Below, piece after piece: positions 6,736 to 14,149 of a stretch of 26,441 bases of DNA. The notes beneath the pieces were generated by a model. It had not been told where the DNA came from, made no database searches, and saw only the letters and a program-made list of their open reading frames with translations. The stretch comes from Bacillota bacterium (GTDB lineage Bacteria; Bacillota; Clostridia; Christensenellales; Aristaeellaceae), in contig JAEYQQ010000038.1 of the NCBI GenBank assembly GCA_023409955.1, positions 1 through 26,441 of the forward strand, in the 5' to 3' direction. How positions within the stretch are numbered: the stretch's first letter is position 1; each line of letters opens with the position of its first letter. A program made the translations under genes and the position numbers.

Positions 6736-8334
6736 TTGTCAGCAGAATACATCTTGGAAATGAACCATATCACCAAAGAGTACGGGCAAAACGCCGTACT
6801 AAAAGATGTGACCCTGCGTGTTAAGCCTGGCGAAATTCATGCGCTGCTTGGCGAGAACGGCGCAGGGAAATCTACGTTGATGAACATTCTATTTGGCATG
6901 CCTGTTATCCATGGGACAGGCGGATTTAAGGGAGAAGTACGGCTAGATGGCGAAGCCACGCAAATCCTCTCACCCCAGCATGCCATGCAACAGGGTATCG
7001 GCATGGTACATCAGGAATTTATGTTAATTCCTGGTTTCACCATCACAGAGAACATTAAGTTAAACCGGGAGATATCAAAGCCTAATATGGTCAGCCGCTT
7101 GATTGGCAAGGACCTGGAGACCCTGGATGTGGAAGCCATGCGGGCTGACGCTAAGAAGGCGCTTTCCAGCGTTGGCATCGGCATCAATGAGGATACGCGG
7201 ATCAAGGGCCTGCCGGTAGGTTATATGCAGTTTGTGGAAATTGCTAGGGAAATCGATAAAACAGGCATCAAGCTCCTTGTGTTTGACGAGCCTACCGCCG
7301 TATTAACTGAGAGCGAAGCAAACCAGTTGATTTCTGTAATGAAAGATATAGCCAGCCAGAACATTGCCATCATTTTCATCACCCACCGCTTGGATGAGGT
7401 GATGCAGGCAGCCGACACCATCACCATCCTTCGGGATGGCAAGCTAGCGGCAGTGCGGGATAAAATAGAGACAAGCCTGGTAGAGATGGCGGCGCTGATG
7501 ATTGGGCGCGGCGATGAGGGTATGATTTCTGTGGGCGGCAAATCAGATAAGGTCAGCGATGAGATTGCCTTAAAGGTAAGGAACCTCAGGGTAAGCATGC
7601 CTGGTGAAATGGTCCAAGGTATTGACCTGGATGTGCGCGTTGGCGAGATTCTGGGCATTGGCGGTCTGGCCGGCCAAGGTAAGGTAGGCCTTCCCAACGG
7701 CATCATGGGTGTATATCCGGCACAAGGAGAGGTTGAGCTTTTTGGCGCCCCGCTTCCTTTGAATGATGCTCGTACAGCGCTGAAGCGCGGCCTTGCCATG
7801 GTTTCTGAAGACCGGCGCGGTGTAGGACTGTTGCTGGACCAGGCCATTGAAGACAACATCGTTTTCAACGCCATGCAGATCAATGGCGATTTTCTGGCCG
7901 GACCCAAGTTCATGCGGCTGCGCCGTGGCAAGAAGATACGTGCTTATGCCAATAAAATGATCAAGGAGCTGGATATACGCTGCCAATCACCCACGCAGCA
8001 TGCCGGCACATTATCCGGCGGCAATCAGCAAAAGGTTTGTGTGGCCAGGGCACTGGCGCAGCATCCCAAGTTCCTGTTTGTGTCAGAGCCTACCCGCGGC
8101 ATAGACATCGGAGCCAAGCAGCTGGTGCTGGAAACGCTGGTCAAGCTCAACCGTGAAACCGGCCTCACCATTGTCATGGTATCCTCTGAACTGATGGAAC
8201 TGCGTTCTGTATGTGACAGGATTGCCATTGTTGCTGAGGGGAAGATCGTGGATATACTTGAGCCGGGCAGTTCCGACGCCAGCTTCGGGCTTGCCATGTC
8301 GGGCCTGAAGGCGGAAGGAGGCGATAGGGCGTGA
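6736..8334 (+). CDS. Simple-sugar ABC transporter ATPase with two ABC domains (RbsA/MglA/YufO-like)
   Basis: Tandem ATPase expected to drive the importer whose binding protein precedes it and whose permeases follow. It has 532 residues. Domain 1 has Walker A GENGAGKS (39-46), a variant signature LPVGYMQ (159-165), Walker B LLVFDEP (Asp184) and H-loop FITHR. Domain 2 has a degenerate P-loop GLAGQGKVGL (310-319), the full signature LSGGNQQ (426-432), and FLFVSEPTRGID, where Ser450 replaces the usual Walker B aspartate. As in RbsA-type proteins, only one composite ATP site may be fully active. TTG 6736 is taken as the start because GGGAGGGG (6721-6728) lies 7 bases upstream and the first in-frame ATG (6760) has no such site. 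It overlaps the first permease gene by 4 bases (GTGA), indicating translational coupling. Confidence 0.9.
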   Translation: MSAEYILEMNHITKEYGQNAVLKDVTLRVKPGEIHALLGENGAGKSTLMNILFGMPVIHGTGGFKGEVRLDGEATQILSPQHAMQQGIGMVHQEFMLIPGFTITENIKLNREISKPNMVSRLIGKDLETLDVEAMRADAKKALSSVGIGINEDTRIKGLPVGYMQFVEIAREIDKTGIKLLVFDEPTAVLTESEANQLISVMKDIASQNIAIIFITHRLDEVMQAADTITILRDGKLAAVRDKIETSLVEMAALMIGRGDEGMISVGGKSDKVSDEIALKVRNLRVSMPGEMVQGIDLDVRVGEILGIGGLAGQGKVGLPNGIMGVYPAQGEVELFGAPLPLNDARTALKRGLAMVSEDRRGVGLLLDQAIEDNIVFNAMQINGDFLAGPKFMRLRRGKKIRAYANKMIKELDIRCQSPTQHAGTLSGGNQQKVCVARALAQHPKFLFVSEPTRGIDIGAKQLVLETLVKLNRETGLTIVMVSSELMELRSVCDRIAIVAEGKIVDILEPGSSDASFGLAMSGLKAEGGDRA

Positions 8335-10238
8335 AGCGCAAACAAATCAAAGGCCAATGGATCGTCTCCGGGATAATGATATTCCTATCCGTAGCGATGG
8401 TTATTACCGGTATAGCCGGTTACTGGATGCGCGGCAGCAGCTTTGTAGCAGACGGCCTGCATGATATGCGGAATTATGCCATACTTCGTACAGCGGCTGG
8501 AGCCATTATTGATGAAATCGCATTGGAAGCCAAAAAGGTAGCTCGTGAATATGCGGATGCCAACAAATACAGCCGTAACCAGCGTGCGGCCTATGCTTCG
8601 GAAAAGGAAGCGGAGGCACGGGCTGCAGCAGCGGAAAAATATGCGGTTTTTTCAAATCTGGATGATGTTGCGCTGGATCAGAGCATTTTGAAATTGGAGG
8701 CCGCCCAGAAGGCTCATGCTGAACTGGAGGCGGTAGAAAAGGAAGCTTATGCCGCACAGCTAATCAAGACAGCTTCTCAGAAAGAAGTTACGGAGGAGTT
8801 GGAGAACCTGGCAGAGCCTGCTGAAGGCGAAAGCGAGGTCATTGATGAATCTGACATGGATACTGCAGAGCAAACCGTTGATTATTCCGGATTTGTTCCA
8901 AGCAGTATGCTGCAGGCCCTTGCGGCAAATATCTCGGTGCAGTATGAGCTGCTTGCCAATGATCTGTTAAGACACCTGCCGGAGCTCACCGAAAAAATGA
9001 TCGACGGCCTTGAAAAGCCCATTCTTGCCATCAACTATGCATATGGCTCTGATTTTGAAAAACAGCATGACCGTTATGCGGATATGAATGCTCTTGATAT
9101 CTTCAACCAGGGCGATACGCTGAAGATGGCGCTGGCACGCCGGGGTGATGACCTGATCACGATTGGTATCGGGCTGCTGATGCTGGCATTGGGCGTATTC
9201 TTTTACAAAACATTGGTATCAAAGCTTGGTATGCCCCGCCTTGTAATTCTGTCCTTCTTTGTGCTTTTGTGTGTAATGGCTGGTTTATATGGCATATCAG
9301 TACCCACCATGATCGGCAATGTGCTCAAGCGAACCGGTATGTTTGGCGTGCTGGCCTTGGCCATGCTGCCAGGCATTCAATCTGGTATCAGCCTGAATAT
9401 GGGCATGACAGCCGGTATCATCGGCGGCTTGCTGTCAACATTGATAGCACTGGAGTTCAACATGACGGGCTGGTTCGCCTTTTTCTTCTCTGTAGTGGTG
9501 GGCTGCCTGTTCGCTATCCCCATCGGCTGGCTGTATTCCAAGCTCCTCAACAAGCTCAAGGGCAACGAAATGACGGTATCCACCTATGTTGGTTATTCCT
9601 TTGTTTCGCTGATGTCCATTGCCTGGATGCTGCTGCCCTTTAAAAACCCCAAGATCACATGGGCCCTGGGCTCAGGTTTGCGTGTGATGCATAACATGAG
9701 CGGATCCTTTGGATCCATTCTCAACAACCTGTGGTCCTTTACGGTATTTGGCGTTACTGTGCCTACAGGCCTTCTGCTGTTCTTCTTCCTCTGCTGCAGC
9801 CTGATGTGGCTCTTTTCCCGCTCCAAAACGGGTACGGCCATGATCGCGGCCGGTTCCAACCCCCGGTTTGCAGAGGCTGCTGGTATCAATGTGGATCGCA
9901 TGCGTACCATTGGTACTGTCATCTCCACGGTGATTGGGGCAGTGGGCATCATTGTATACTCCCAAAGCTTTGGTTTTATGCAATTGTACAGCGGCCCTCG
10001 GCAGATGGGCTTTATTGCGGCCAGTGCTATTTTGATCGGCGGTGCTAGCGTAACAAAAGCCAAGGTTTCCCATGTTATCCTGGGCACATTCCTTTTCCAA
10101 GGGGTGCTGGCGCTGGGTATCCAGGTGGCGAATGCCGCCATAGCGGAAGGCGGCTTGTCAGAGGTGATGCGCATATTGATTTCCAATGGCATCATCCTCT
10201 ACGCGCTGACCCAATCTGGAGGTGAATCTCGTGGCTGA
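8331..10238 (+). CDS. Simple-sugar ABC transporter permease with large extracytoplasmic insertion
   Basis: Channel subunit of the BPD_transp_2 (RbsC/MglC/YufP) class. At 635 residues it is much longer than the ~300-400 usual for the family. A first membrane helix (about 11-32) is followed by about 240 residues before the next helix (about 274-293). The positive-inside rule places this insertion outside the membrane. Its part 58-165 is Ala/Glu/Lys-rich and probably coiled coil, followed by an acidic linker (about 160-182) and a second helical part (190-260). From residue 275 on, the usual multi-helix permease is seen, with the ATPase-contacting loop AAGSNPRFAEAAGINVDRMR. GTG 8331 overlaps the ATPase stop as GTGA and follows GGAAGGAGG. 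It shares 8 bases with the next permease gene. Confidence 0.87.
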   Translation: MKRKQIKGQWIVSGIMIFLSVAMVITGIAGYWMRGSSFVADGLHDMRNYAILRTAAGAIIDEIALEAKKVAREYADANKYSRNQRAAYASEKEAEARAAAAEKYAVFSNLDDVALDQSILKLEAAQKAHAELEAVEKEAYAAQLIKTASQKEVTEELENLAEPAEGESEVIDESDMDTAEQTVDYSGFVPSSMLQALAANISVQYELLANDLLRHLPELTEKMIDGLEKPILAINYAYGSDFEKQHDRYADMNALDIFNQGDTLKMALARRGDDLITIGIGLLMLALGVFFYKTLVSKLGMPRLVILSFFVLLCVMAGLYGISVPTMIGNVLKRTGMFGVLALAMLPGIQSGISLNMGMTAGIIGGLLSTLIALEFNMTGWFAFFFSVVVGCLFAIPIGWLYSKLLNKLKGNEMTVSTYVGYSFVSLMSIAWMLLPFKNPKITWALGSGLRVMHNMSGSFGSILNNLWSFTVFGVTVPTGLLLFFFLCCSLMWLFSRSKTGTAMIAAGSNPRFAEAAGINVDRMRTIGTVISTVIGAVGIIVYSQSFGFMQLYSGPRQMGFIAASAILIGGASVTKAKVSHVILGTFLFQGVLALGIQVANAAIAEGGLSEVMRILISNGIILYALTQSGGESRG

Positions 10239-11511
10239 GAAAGACTTGTTTAAACGTACCGGACAGCGCATCAGGGCCAATATGCAGGAGTACATCGTAA
10301 CGTATATATTCTTGGTTTTAAGCGTGATCTTTGTTGCTTACTCAGGCCGCCCCATGACGGATATTTTTTATCAACTCATGAGCCGTCTGACCAGGAACCT
10401 GTTTATTGTTCTGGCGCTGATCATCCCCATTGTGGCGGGTATGGGCATCAACTTCGCCATCACCATTGGCGCAATGGCAGCCCAAATTGGTCTTTTGCTG
10501 GTCATCAACTGGGGTGTATCCGGCATTGGCGGACTTCTGCTGGCGGCGGCCATCACCATGCCCCTGGCGGCTGGGTTTGGTTTTCTGATCGGCAGCCTTC
10601 TGAACAAAATGAAGGGGCAGGAGACCATCGGCTCCATGATCCTTGGTTTTTTTGCCAACGGCGCATATCAGCTGCTGTTCTTGTTTGTGTTCGGAAAGAT
10701 CATTCCGCTAAACGAATCAGTAACCATTGTAGGTGGCACGGGTGTGGCCAATACACTAAACCTTACTGGCTCTGTGAATCTGCTTTCCGCCCTTGACGGG
10801 TTGTGGCGCCTAAGCTTCTCCCAGGCGCTGTATGGTGTATCTGCTTTGGCGATTGCAGGCGCTTTGGTGCTTTTGCTGCTGAAAAAGATGCCCAGATTCA
10901 AGGCCTTCTTTACCATGGGCATGGCAGCGGCCTTTTGTTTGATATACCAGATACCCATGATTAAAACAAGCCTTCAGGGCATTAACGTACCGATGATCAC
11001 CTTTGCCGTGATCGGCCTTTTGTGCCTGTTCAATGTATTGATTATGCGTACAAGACTGGGACAGAAATTCAGAGCGGTGGGACAGAGCCGCGTTGTGGCC
11101 AATGCTGCGGGTATCAATGTCAACCGCGTGCGCATTATCGCCATCATGATTTCCACTGTCCTTGCGGGCTGGGGCCAAATCATTTTTATTCAGAACCTGG
11201 GAACGTTGCAGACATATGCCGCGCATGAAATGGTAGGCTTATATGCCGGTGCCGCAATTCTGGTAGGCGGTGCTTCCATTGACAGGGCTACCAACGGCCA
11301 GGCCATTATCGGCTGCGTACTGTTCCATACACTTTTCGTTGTTGCACAGGACGCCGGCAGCAACCTGTTCGGTGATCCCAACATCGGTGAATTCTTCCGC
11401 GTGTTCCTTTGCTATGGTGTAATCGCCTTGGCGCTGGTCATGCATGCCTGGCGCAGTTCTGCCCAAAAGAAGGCGGCTGTTCAAAGCATGATGGGACGCG
11501 GCGGTCACTGA
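10231..11511 (+). CDS. Simple-sugar ABC transporter permease (second subunit)
   Basis: Second BPD_transp_2 channel subunit, expected to pair with the 635-residue permease in a heterodimer as in YufPQ-type nucleoside and other two-permease sugar importers. It has about 426 residues and many hydrophobic helices; the first helix lies near residues 20-40. The loop VGQSRVVANAAGINVNRVRI matches the ATPase-contacting loop of its partner. GTG 10231 is preferred because TGGAGG (10217-10222) lies 8 bases upstream; an in-frame GTG at 10222 falls within that site. The gene begins inside the end of the previous gene, so translation is probably coupled. It has no large insertion, in contrast to its partner. 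A strong terminator follows. Confidence 0.87.
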   Translation: MAEKDLFKRTGQRIRANMQEYIVTYIFLVLSVIFVAYSGRPMTDIFYQLMSRLTRNLFIVLALIIPIVAGMGINFAITIGAMAAQIGLLLVINWGVSGIGGLLLAAAITMPLAAGFGFLIGSLLNKMKGQETIGSMILGFFANGAYQLLFLFVFGKIIPLNESVTIVGGTGVANTLNLTGSVNLLSALDGLWRLSFSQALYGVSALAIAGALVLLLLKKMPRFKAFFTMGMAAAFCLIYQIPMIKTSLQGINVPMITFAVIGLLCLFNVLIMRTRLGQKFRAVGQSRVVANAAGINVNRVRIIAIMISTVLAGWGQIIFIQNLGTLQTYAAHEMVGLYAGAAILVGGASIDRATNGQAIIGCVLFHTLFVVAQDAGSNLFGDPNIGEFFRVFLCYGVIALALVMHAWRSSAQKKAAVQSMMGRGGH

Positions 11512-11519
11512 TTCCCTGC

Positions 11520-11561
11520 TACGTAAAAGCCCCGAACCAACAGGTCCGGGGCTTTTACGTA
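11520..11561. terminator. Bidirectional terminator between convergent genes
   Basis: A 15-bp perfect stem pairs 11520-11534 (TACGTAAAAGCCCCG) with 11547-11561 (CGGGGCTTTTACGTA). Its A- and T-rich flanks allow termination on both strands. It serves the DUF3798 transporter operon from the left and the rhamnose mutarotase gene from the right. Confidence 0.85.
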
Positions 11562-11566
11562 TATTA

Positions 11567-11878
11567 TTATGGATGATAAAAGACCTGAACCATACCTTCA
11601 TTGCCTTTTCTGCCATCAGACACCATGTGCATCAGCGGTGCCATGGACTCGTTCCAGCGAGCAACCACCAAACTTTCGTTCTGCACCCGGCTGGCATAAG
11701 CTACGCTTTCGCACTCATAGTATCCAAAAAGCTCATTGCCCACGTTCCATATGGTATAGTTGTGAATGCCTGCTTCATTTAAAAGCGCTGTCATCTCCGG
11801 CCAGATGTCGTTGTGCCTGCGTTTGTATTCTTCCAGCATACCGGGCAGTACAATGGCTTTCCAAGCAAACCGTTCCAT
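11567..11878 (-). CDS. rhaM: L-rhamnose mutarotase
   Basis: Interconverts the alpha and beta anomers of L-rhamnose (a dimeric alpha/beta-barrel enzyme, earlier DUF718), helping uptake or entry to the rhamnose pathway. It has 103 residues, the normal length. The N-terminal motif EEYKRRHNDIWPEM places Tyr18 and His22 at the positions known as active-site residues in E. coli RhaM (YiiL). IHNYTIW and LFGYYE are further family patterns. ATG 11878 follows AAGGAGG at ideal spacing. No rhamnose isomerase, kinase or aldolase is in the window, so the gene is isolated from the pathway. It converges on the sugar-type importer operon across a shared terminator. Related short-sugar mutarotases cannot be excluded. 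Confidence 0.88.
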   Translation of the reverse strand: MERFAWKAIVLPGMLEEYKRRHNDIWPEMTALLNEAGIHNYTIWNVGNELFGYYECESVAYASRVQNESLVVARWNESMAPLMHMVSDGRKGNEGMVQVFYHP

Positions 11879-11914
11879 GATATCCTCCTTGAAAGCTTAC
11901 TGCTATTTTTTTCA

Positions 11915-11943
11915 TACATACACGTTTTGTGTTGAAATGTCAA
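11915..11943 (-). promoter_or_regulatory. Candidate promoter of the mutarotase gene with overlapping palindrome
   Basis: On the minus strand TTGACA (11943-11938) and TATGTA (11920-11915) are 17 bases apart. The -35 box lies in a perfect inverted repeat TGTTGA-AATG-TCAACA (11930-11945), which could be an operator. The -10 box is a weak match. Confidence 0.45.
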
Positions 11944-12008
11944 CAATCTTTTAAAGGTATGTTGACAGAAGGGGGCCCATGGCCTATGCTGATGATGGAG
12001 GGATGACA

Positions 12009-12542
12009 GTGCGCATTTTTGCAGGCCTTAGCTTTGAACCTGATGCTATGAAGGCACTGGCTGAAGTCGCGGATAAGGCAAAGCAGATATTTCCTGGCAG
12101 GTATACCATGCCGGAGAATTATCACTGCACACTGAAATTTATCGGCCAAGTGGAGGATGAACAGATATATGACATCAAGGCAGCCCTGGAAAACGCAGCG
12201 GCGGATGCGATGCCCTTTTCTGTGACACTGGATAAGCTTTCTTATTTTCGAAGGTGCCAGGATGCCATCCTCTTTTGCGGGCTTAGAAGCTGCCCGCCCC
12301 TTGCGGATTTGGCGGAACGTACAGGCCAAGAGCTTGTAAAAGCAGGCTTTTCGATGGATAACAGTCCGTTTCATCCCCATGTAACCTTGGCACGTCAGGC
12401 AAGGATAGTTCCTGAAAGACTGCTGGGGCTTCCGGTAGCATCTGCATCCAGCCTTGTACAGCAAATAATCCTGTATGAGAGCTGCCGTGTACAGGACCAG
12501 CTTCGGTATGTTCCGATTTTCATCTGCCCTTTTAGAAAATAG
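12009..12542 (+). CDS. thpR: RNA 2',3'-cyclic phosphodiesterase (ThpR/LigT, 2H family)
   Basis: Member of the 2H phosphoesterase superfamily, which hydrolyses RNA 2',3'-cyclic phosphates to 2'-phosphates. The two defining HxTx motifs are present: YHCTLKFIGQ in the N-terminal half and HPHVTLARQA in the C-terminal half. The start MRIFAGLSF from GTG 12009 matches the usual LigT beginning (MRxFIAL) and lies 6 bases after GGAGGG (11997-12002). ATG 12003 is too close to that site; ATG 11979 would add ten residues and is preceded by AAGGGGG, so it remains possible. With GTG 12009 the product has 177 residues, the normal size. It is divergent from the mutarotase gene, and no RNA-repair partner is adjacent. 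Confidence 0.87.
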   Translation: MRIFAGLSFEPDAMKALAEVADKAKQIFPGRYTMPENYHCTLKFIGQVEDEQIYDIKAALENAAADAMPFSVTLDKLSYFRRCQDAILFCGLRSCPPLADLAERTGQELVKAGFSMDNSPFHPHVTLARQARIVPERLLGLPVASASSLVQQIILYESCRVQDQLRYVPIFICPFRK

Positions 12543-12603
12543 TGGCACTGGGAAACGTACATGAATCAGTATTTTGCAATATACTATGAAAGGCGGAATT
12601 CCA

Positions 12604-13374
12604 TTGAATCATCATCACAAAAATTGCACCTGCGGTCATCACAACGATCCTGCTGCTTCCTGCGGCTGCGAGCATACCCATAATGAAGACTGCGGCTGTG
12701 ACCATGACCATGCCCACGATAAGCACAGCGGCTGCGGCTGCGGTTGCGAGCATACCCATAATGAACACAGCGGCTGCGGCCATGACCATGCCCATGATGA
12801 ACATTGCGGCAGCGGCCATGACCATGCCCATGATGAACATTGCGGCTGCGGCCATGATCATGCCCATGATGAACATTGCGGCTGCGGTCATGAACATGGC
12901 CATGTTCATGGCGAAAACTGCAATTGCGGCCAAAGCCACGAATATCTTTCGCCGGGCAGAAGCGGGCTCAGTGAAGCGCAGACGGATGTCCTGCTGGCAA
13001 TACATCTGAGAGGATATCTGCCGGTGGCAAGGTTTGTTCTGCGCAGCAGCAAAAATGCCCACGCAAATTCCGTAGCCTTGGCGCCTGTATACATAGCTGA
13101 CCCCAAGGATGATATGGAGACGGTGAAGGATAACGGCAGATTGTTTGCATCCCTGGATGAAATGGGGTTGATTACGCTGGATTATGACCTTCCCCTGAAA
13201 GGGTACGATTATGGTGAGTATCATCAGTCGGCCCTGTATGCATACTTTCAAGAGACGGTAAAGGAAGCATCTCAGAATCCTGGCTTTTCAATGGATGTGC
13301 CGCACATGGATCTGGGAAGCATGGCTTTGACACAGGAAGGACATGAACTTTTGCAGGCATTGATGGCAGAATAA
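12604..13374 (+). CDS. His/Cys-repeat, presumably metal-binding protein with unknown C-terminal domain
   Basis: Residues 1-113 are a low-complexity metal-ligand region beginning MNHHHKNCTCGHHND and continuing with 12-residue repeats of the type GHDHAHDEHCGC. Residues 121-256 form a compact domain (from LSEAQTDVLLAIHLRGYLPV to LTQEGHELLQALMAE) with helices and a GLITLDYDLPL strand pair that could be winged-helix-like; I do not recognise the family. Dense alternating His, Cys, Asp and Glu suggests binding of Ni, Zn, Co or Cu for storage, delivery or sensing. There is no signal peptide, so it is cytoplasmic. TTG 12604 is preferred because AGGCGG (12591-12596) lies 7 bases upstream; an in-frame ATG at 12586 has no ribosome binding site. 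No metal transporter or hydrogenase/urease gene is nearby. Confidence 0.75.
   Translation: MNHHHKNCTCGHHNDPAASCGCEHTHNEDCGCDHDHAHDKHSGCGCGCEHTHNEHSGCGHDHAHDEHCGSGHDHAHDEHCGCGHDHAHDEHCGCGHEHGHVHGENCNCGQSHEYLSPGRSGLSEAQTDVLLAIHLRGYLPVARFVLRSSKNAHANSVALAPVYIADPKDDMETVKDNGRLFASLDEMGLITLDYDLPLKGYDYGEYHQSALYAYFQETVKEASQNPGFSMDVPHMDLGSMALTQEGHELLQALMAE
12742..12921 (+). repeat. Five tandem 36-bp repeats coding for GHDHAHDEHCGC-type units
   Basis: The 36-base units start at 12742, 12778, 12814, 12850 and 12886. Units 2-4 are nearly identical; the first (GCEHTHNEHSGC) and last (GHEHGHVHGENC) are diverged. All are in frame with the His/Cys-rich gene, so unit number can change by slippage or recombination without a frameshift. 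Confidence 0.9.
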
Positions 13375-13434
13375 GCCCATCAAATGAAAATTCTGAAAAA
13401 TCAATAAAAAACCCGAATTTTGTGATTTTGTCAC

Positions 13435-13462
13435 TTTCGAAAATCGAAAATGCGGGTATAGT
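13435..13462 (+). promoter_or_regulatory. Candidate promoter/operator of the thioredoxin operon
   Basis: A perfect inverted repeat TTTCGA-AAA-TCGAAA (13435-13449) lies just before a -10-like TATAGT (13457-13462). No good -35 box is present at standard spacing, which fits an activator-dependent or regulated promoter. The start codon of trxA follows about 45 bases later with AAGGAGG before it. Confidence 0.4.
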
Positions 13463-13506
13463 ATGTCTATAAAAGTTGTCCGCAAGGACTAAGGAGGATA
13501 ATTACA

Positions 13507-13818
13507 ATGGCTGCGATAAAGGTTACGAAGGAAAATTTCAATGACGTTCTGGCCTCCGAAGTGCCGGTGCTGGTAGATTTCTGGGCTCCCTGGTGCGGAC
13601 CCTGCCGTATGGTGGGCCCTGTTGTGGAGGGCATTGCCGAAGAACTGGGTGACAAAGCAGTGGTTGGCAAGATTAATGTAGATGAGGAGCCAGAGTTGGC
13701 TTCCCGCTTTGGTGTAATGAGCATTCCTACCCTGGCAGTATTTAAAAATGGCCACATGGCAGGCTCTATGGTAGGTGTCCGCTCAAAGCAGGACATTTTG
13801 AAACTCATGGAGGCCTGA
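13507..13818 (+). CDS. trxA: Thioredoxin
   Basis: Small cytoplasmic dithiol oxidoreductase of 103 residues. The active site WCGPC is at 29-33 in the classical context VDFWAPWCGPCRM, and the cis-proline loop SIPT is present, as is the buried Asp in LVDFW. ATG 13507 follows AAGGAGG at good spacing. The next gene, a rhodanese, starts 2 bases after the stop and its ribosome binding site lies inside the trxA end, so the two are co-translated. No thioredoxin reductase is in the window; the electron donor may be encoded elsewhere or could be the flavoprotein two genes downstream. Confidence 0.95.
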   Translation: MAAIKVTKENFNDVLASEVPVLVDFWAPWCGPCRMVGPVVEGIAEELGDKAVVGKINVDEEPELASRFGVMSIPTLAVFKNGHMAGSMVGVRSKQDILKLMEA

Positions 13819-13819
13819 C

Positions 13820-14146
13820 GTGTTTAATTTCTTTGACCGTGGCGTCAATACCATCTCCATGCGCAATGCCATGGCCGATCTTCAAAAAAATCCTGAAATT
13901 CAGCTTATCGACGTACGCACCCCTGATGAATATCGGCAGGGACATATTCCCGGCAGCATATCAGTACCGTTGGACAATTGGCAGCAGATACAAGCTGTAG
14001 TACCTGATAAAACAGCTGTCTTGTATGTGTATTGCTTAAGCGGTGGCAGAAGCCAAGTTGCTTGTCAGAACTTTGCAAAACTTGGATATACCAATGTGAA
14101 CAATATTGGAGGCATTGGTTCCTACAACGGCCCTGTGGAGAGGTAA
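13820..14146 (+). CDS. Single-domain rhodanese-like sulfurtransferase
   Basis: Carries sulfane sulfur as a cysteine persulfide. It has 108 residues, the size of one rhodanese domain (GlpE/PspE-like). Family motifs are visible: LIDVRTPDEYRQGHIPGSI near residues 29-47 and the active-site loop CLSGGRS at 72-78 with catalytic Cys72. There is no signal peptide. GTG 13820 follows GGAGG (13809-13813) at 6 bases, and only one base separates the preceding stop codon from it. The next gene starts 3 bases after its stop and ends in another rhodanese domain, so both rhodaneses likely work on the same sulfur pool with thioredoxin as reductant. The natural donor is not known. Confidence 0.88.
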   Translation: MFNFFDRGVNTISMRNAMADLQKNPEIQLIDVRTPDEYRQGHIPGSISVPLDNWQQIQAVVPDKTAVLYVYCLSGGRSQVACQNFAKLGYTNVNNIGGIGSYNGPVER

Positions 14147-14149
14147 GGT

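Noticed and set aside
7221..7931. 236-codon minus-strand frame inside the tandem ATPase gene
   Set aside because: Low-complexity Ser/Pro/Arg-rich product without a start signal; it lies entirely opposite conserved ABC motifs.
12742..12921. CRISPR array
   Set aside because: The 36-base units are directly contiguous, without spacers, and lie in frame inside a gene.
12532..13251. Long minus-strand frame with repeated FIMGMVMAAAAM-like units opposite the His/Cys-rich gene
   Set aside because: It is the antisense reading of the 36-bp repeats; the plus strand has the better start, meaningful His/Cys pattern and a non-repetitive domain downstream in frame.
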